Shown here piece by piece: positions 63,281 to 64,000 of a stretch of DNA of 64,000 bases. This stretch comes from Bremerella volcania (lineage in GTDB: Bacteria; Planctomycetota; Planctomycetia; Pirellulales; Pirellulaceae). Location: positions 2,046,001 through 2,110,000 of the forward strand of contig NZ_CP036289.1 of the NCBI RefSeq assembly GCF_007748115.1. Reading direction: 5' to 3'. Made by a program: the position numbers and the translations under genes. The stretch's first letter is position 1. Every line of letters begins with the position of its first letter. The notes beneath the pieces are model-generated. The model had not been told where the DNA came from. It worked only from the letters and a program-made list of their open reading frames with translations, and did not search any database.

Positions 63281-64000
63281 ATGGAAACTCCCATGAATAT
63301 TGACTGGGCCGCACTGAGAGCGGCGATCGACGTTCCGCAGAGATTTGTCCTGACTAGCCACGTTCGTCCTGACTGCGACGCGCTGGGCAGCGAGCTGGGT
63401 ATGGCGGCCCTCCTTCGCCAGATGGGCAAAGAAGTGACGATCGTCAACGACTCCGAGACGCCAACGCACCTCGAATTCATCGACCCCGCCGGCGAGATCA
63501 AGCAGCTTGGCAAAGACGTCTCGCGAGAGGAAATCGTAAGCGGCTACGACGCGTTCATGGTGGTCGATACGAGTGCCTGGATTCAGCTAGGCGAAATGGC
63601 CGAGGTGATGAAGGAGTTTCGGGGCGTCAAGCTGGTGCTCGATCATCACGTCAGCCAGGACGATCTTGGAGGCGAGATGTTCAAAGACCCGAAGTGCGAG
63701 GCAACAGGTCGCCTGGTCTACGAAGCCTACAAGGCCTGGGACATGACCATGACGAAGGAAGTCGCGACGGTCCTGTTCACGGCGATTGCCACGGACACCG
63801 GTTGGTTCCGTTTTCCTTCGGTCAGCGGTTCGACCTATCGGGCGATCGGCGATCTGATCGATGCCGGAGCGGTGCCTAGCGAAATCTATGGGAATCTTTT
63901 CGAGAACGAGCGTCTCCAGCGGGTCAATTTACGGGGACGAATTCTGGCCAGTGCCAAGATCATTCACGACGGCAAGCTGGCCTACAGCATGGCGACCCAG
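63281..64000 (+). CDS. DHH-family phosphoesterase, NrnA-like (3' end outside the window)
   Basis: The frame runs from an ATG at 63281 (or the in-frame ATG at 63293) to the window edge without a stop, 240 codons. The DHH-type motifs are visible: HVRPDCDALGSELGMAALL near residue 28, VVDTSAWIQLGEM, VLDHHVSQDD, and TAIATDTGWFRFPSVS. These are the metal-binding blocks of NrnA/RecJ-like oligoribonucleases and pAp phosphatases. AAGGA lies two bases before the first ATG, so the second start may be the real one. It lies 15 bases after ribF, presumably in the same operon. Confidence 0.88.
   Translation, partial: METPMNIDWAALRAAIDVPQRFVLTSHVRPDCDALGSELGMAALLRQMGKEVTIVNDSETPTHLEFIDPAGEIKQLGKDVSREEIVSGYDAFMVVDTSAWIQLGEMAEVMKEFRGVKLVLDHHVSQDDLGGEMFKDPKCEATGRLVYEAYKAWDMTMTKEVATVLFTAIATDTGWFRFPSVSGSTYRAIGDLIDAGAVPSEIYGNLFENERLQRVNLRGRILASAKIIHDGKLAYSMATQ

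Overview
The window is high-GC bacterial chromosome and almost certainly comes from a planctomycete of the Blastopirellula/Bremerella/Rhodopirellula type. This is inferred from gene content, not from a database search: a formylglycine-type sulfatase, a SASA-type carbohydrate esterase, a Tat-dependent Gfo/Idh/MocA protein, a planctomycete-style cytochrome c fused to a terpenoid-cyclase-like domain, many zinc-ribbon membrane proteins, and weak or absent Shine-Dalgarno sequences at many starts. Both ends of the window cut genes: a TPR protein at the left and a DHH phosphoesterase at the right.

Layout. 1-15.9 kb is a long minus-strand run of core genes: rpmF-fabD-fabG-acpP-fabF (without plsX and fabH), a zinc-ribbon membrane protein, a secreted secretin-like protein, a ketoacyl-synthase homologue that lacks its catalytic Cys, a UgpC/MalK-like ATPase, then nusA-infB-rbfA and a HhH-GPD-like protein with a histone-H1-like tail. 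16-26.5 kb is accessory: a ferritin-like protein, a di-haem cytochrome/cyclase fusion, a SASA esterase, a degraded divergent araC/adh pair, a PQQ-type propeller, an aldo/keto reductase, an HdeD-like membrane protein and a 1.4-kb stretch without convincing genes. 26.5-31 kb holds a MoxR-DUF58-transglutaminase operon in which the transglutaminase Cys is replaced. 31-34.5 kb holds a sulfatase and a PhoD-like phosphatase, converging on a shared terminator.

34.7-36.9 kb is the most striking region: a TROVE (Ro60/Rsr) gene preceded on the same strand by two Y-RNA-like non-coding RNAs and a tRNA-Gln-like gene. The upstream Y RNA (36559-36706) folds as a 5'/3' closing stem carrying a circularly permuted tRNA mimic (T arm, acceptor stem closed by a loop, then D arm). 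This is the architecture known for bacterial YrlA RNA. The second (36430-36541) shares the 5' motif, T arm and acceptor hairpin but has lost the D arm. It ends 40 bases before the TROVE start. A ZIP transporter and a bacterial eRF1-like (baeRF) gene lie next to it; no rtcB is visible.

39-47 kb carries ruvB, tspO, a 40-codon small gene, two paralogous zinc-ribbon proteins, a GxxExxY gene inside a 474-bp cassette with 21-bp inverted ends, ruvA-ruvC, a 178-bp palindromic repeat, cysS and ispF. 47-50 kb is a complete ABC-2 exporter (ATPase and two permeases). 50-64 kb contains an MFS protein, a CYTH protein, a TlpA-like thioredoxin, amtB and a PII gene whose T-loop lacks both known modification residues, an MBL-fold hydrolase, nnrD-larB, a Gfo/Idh/MocA protein, a large zinc-ribbon membrane protein, ribF and an NrnA-like phosphoesterase. 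All structural statements were read by eye; no fold, alignment or database search was run.
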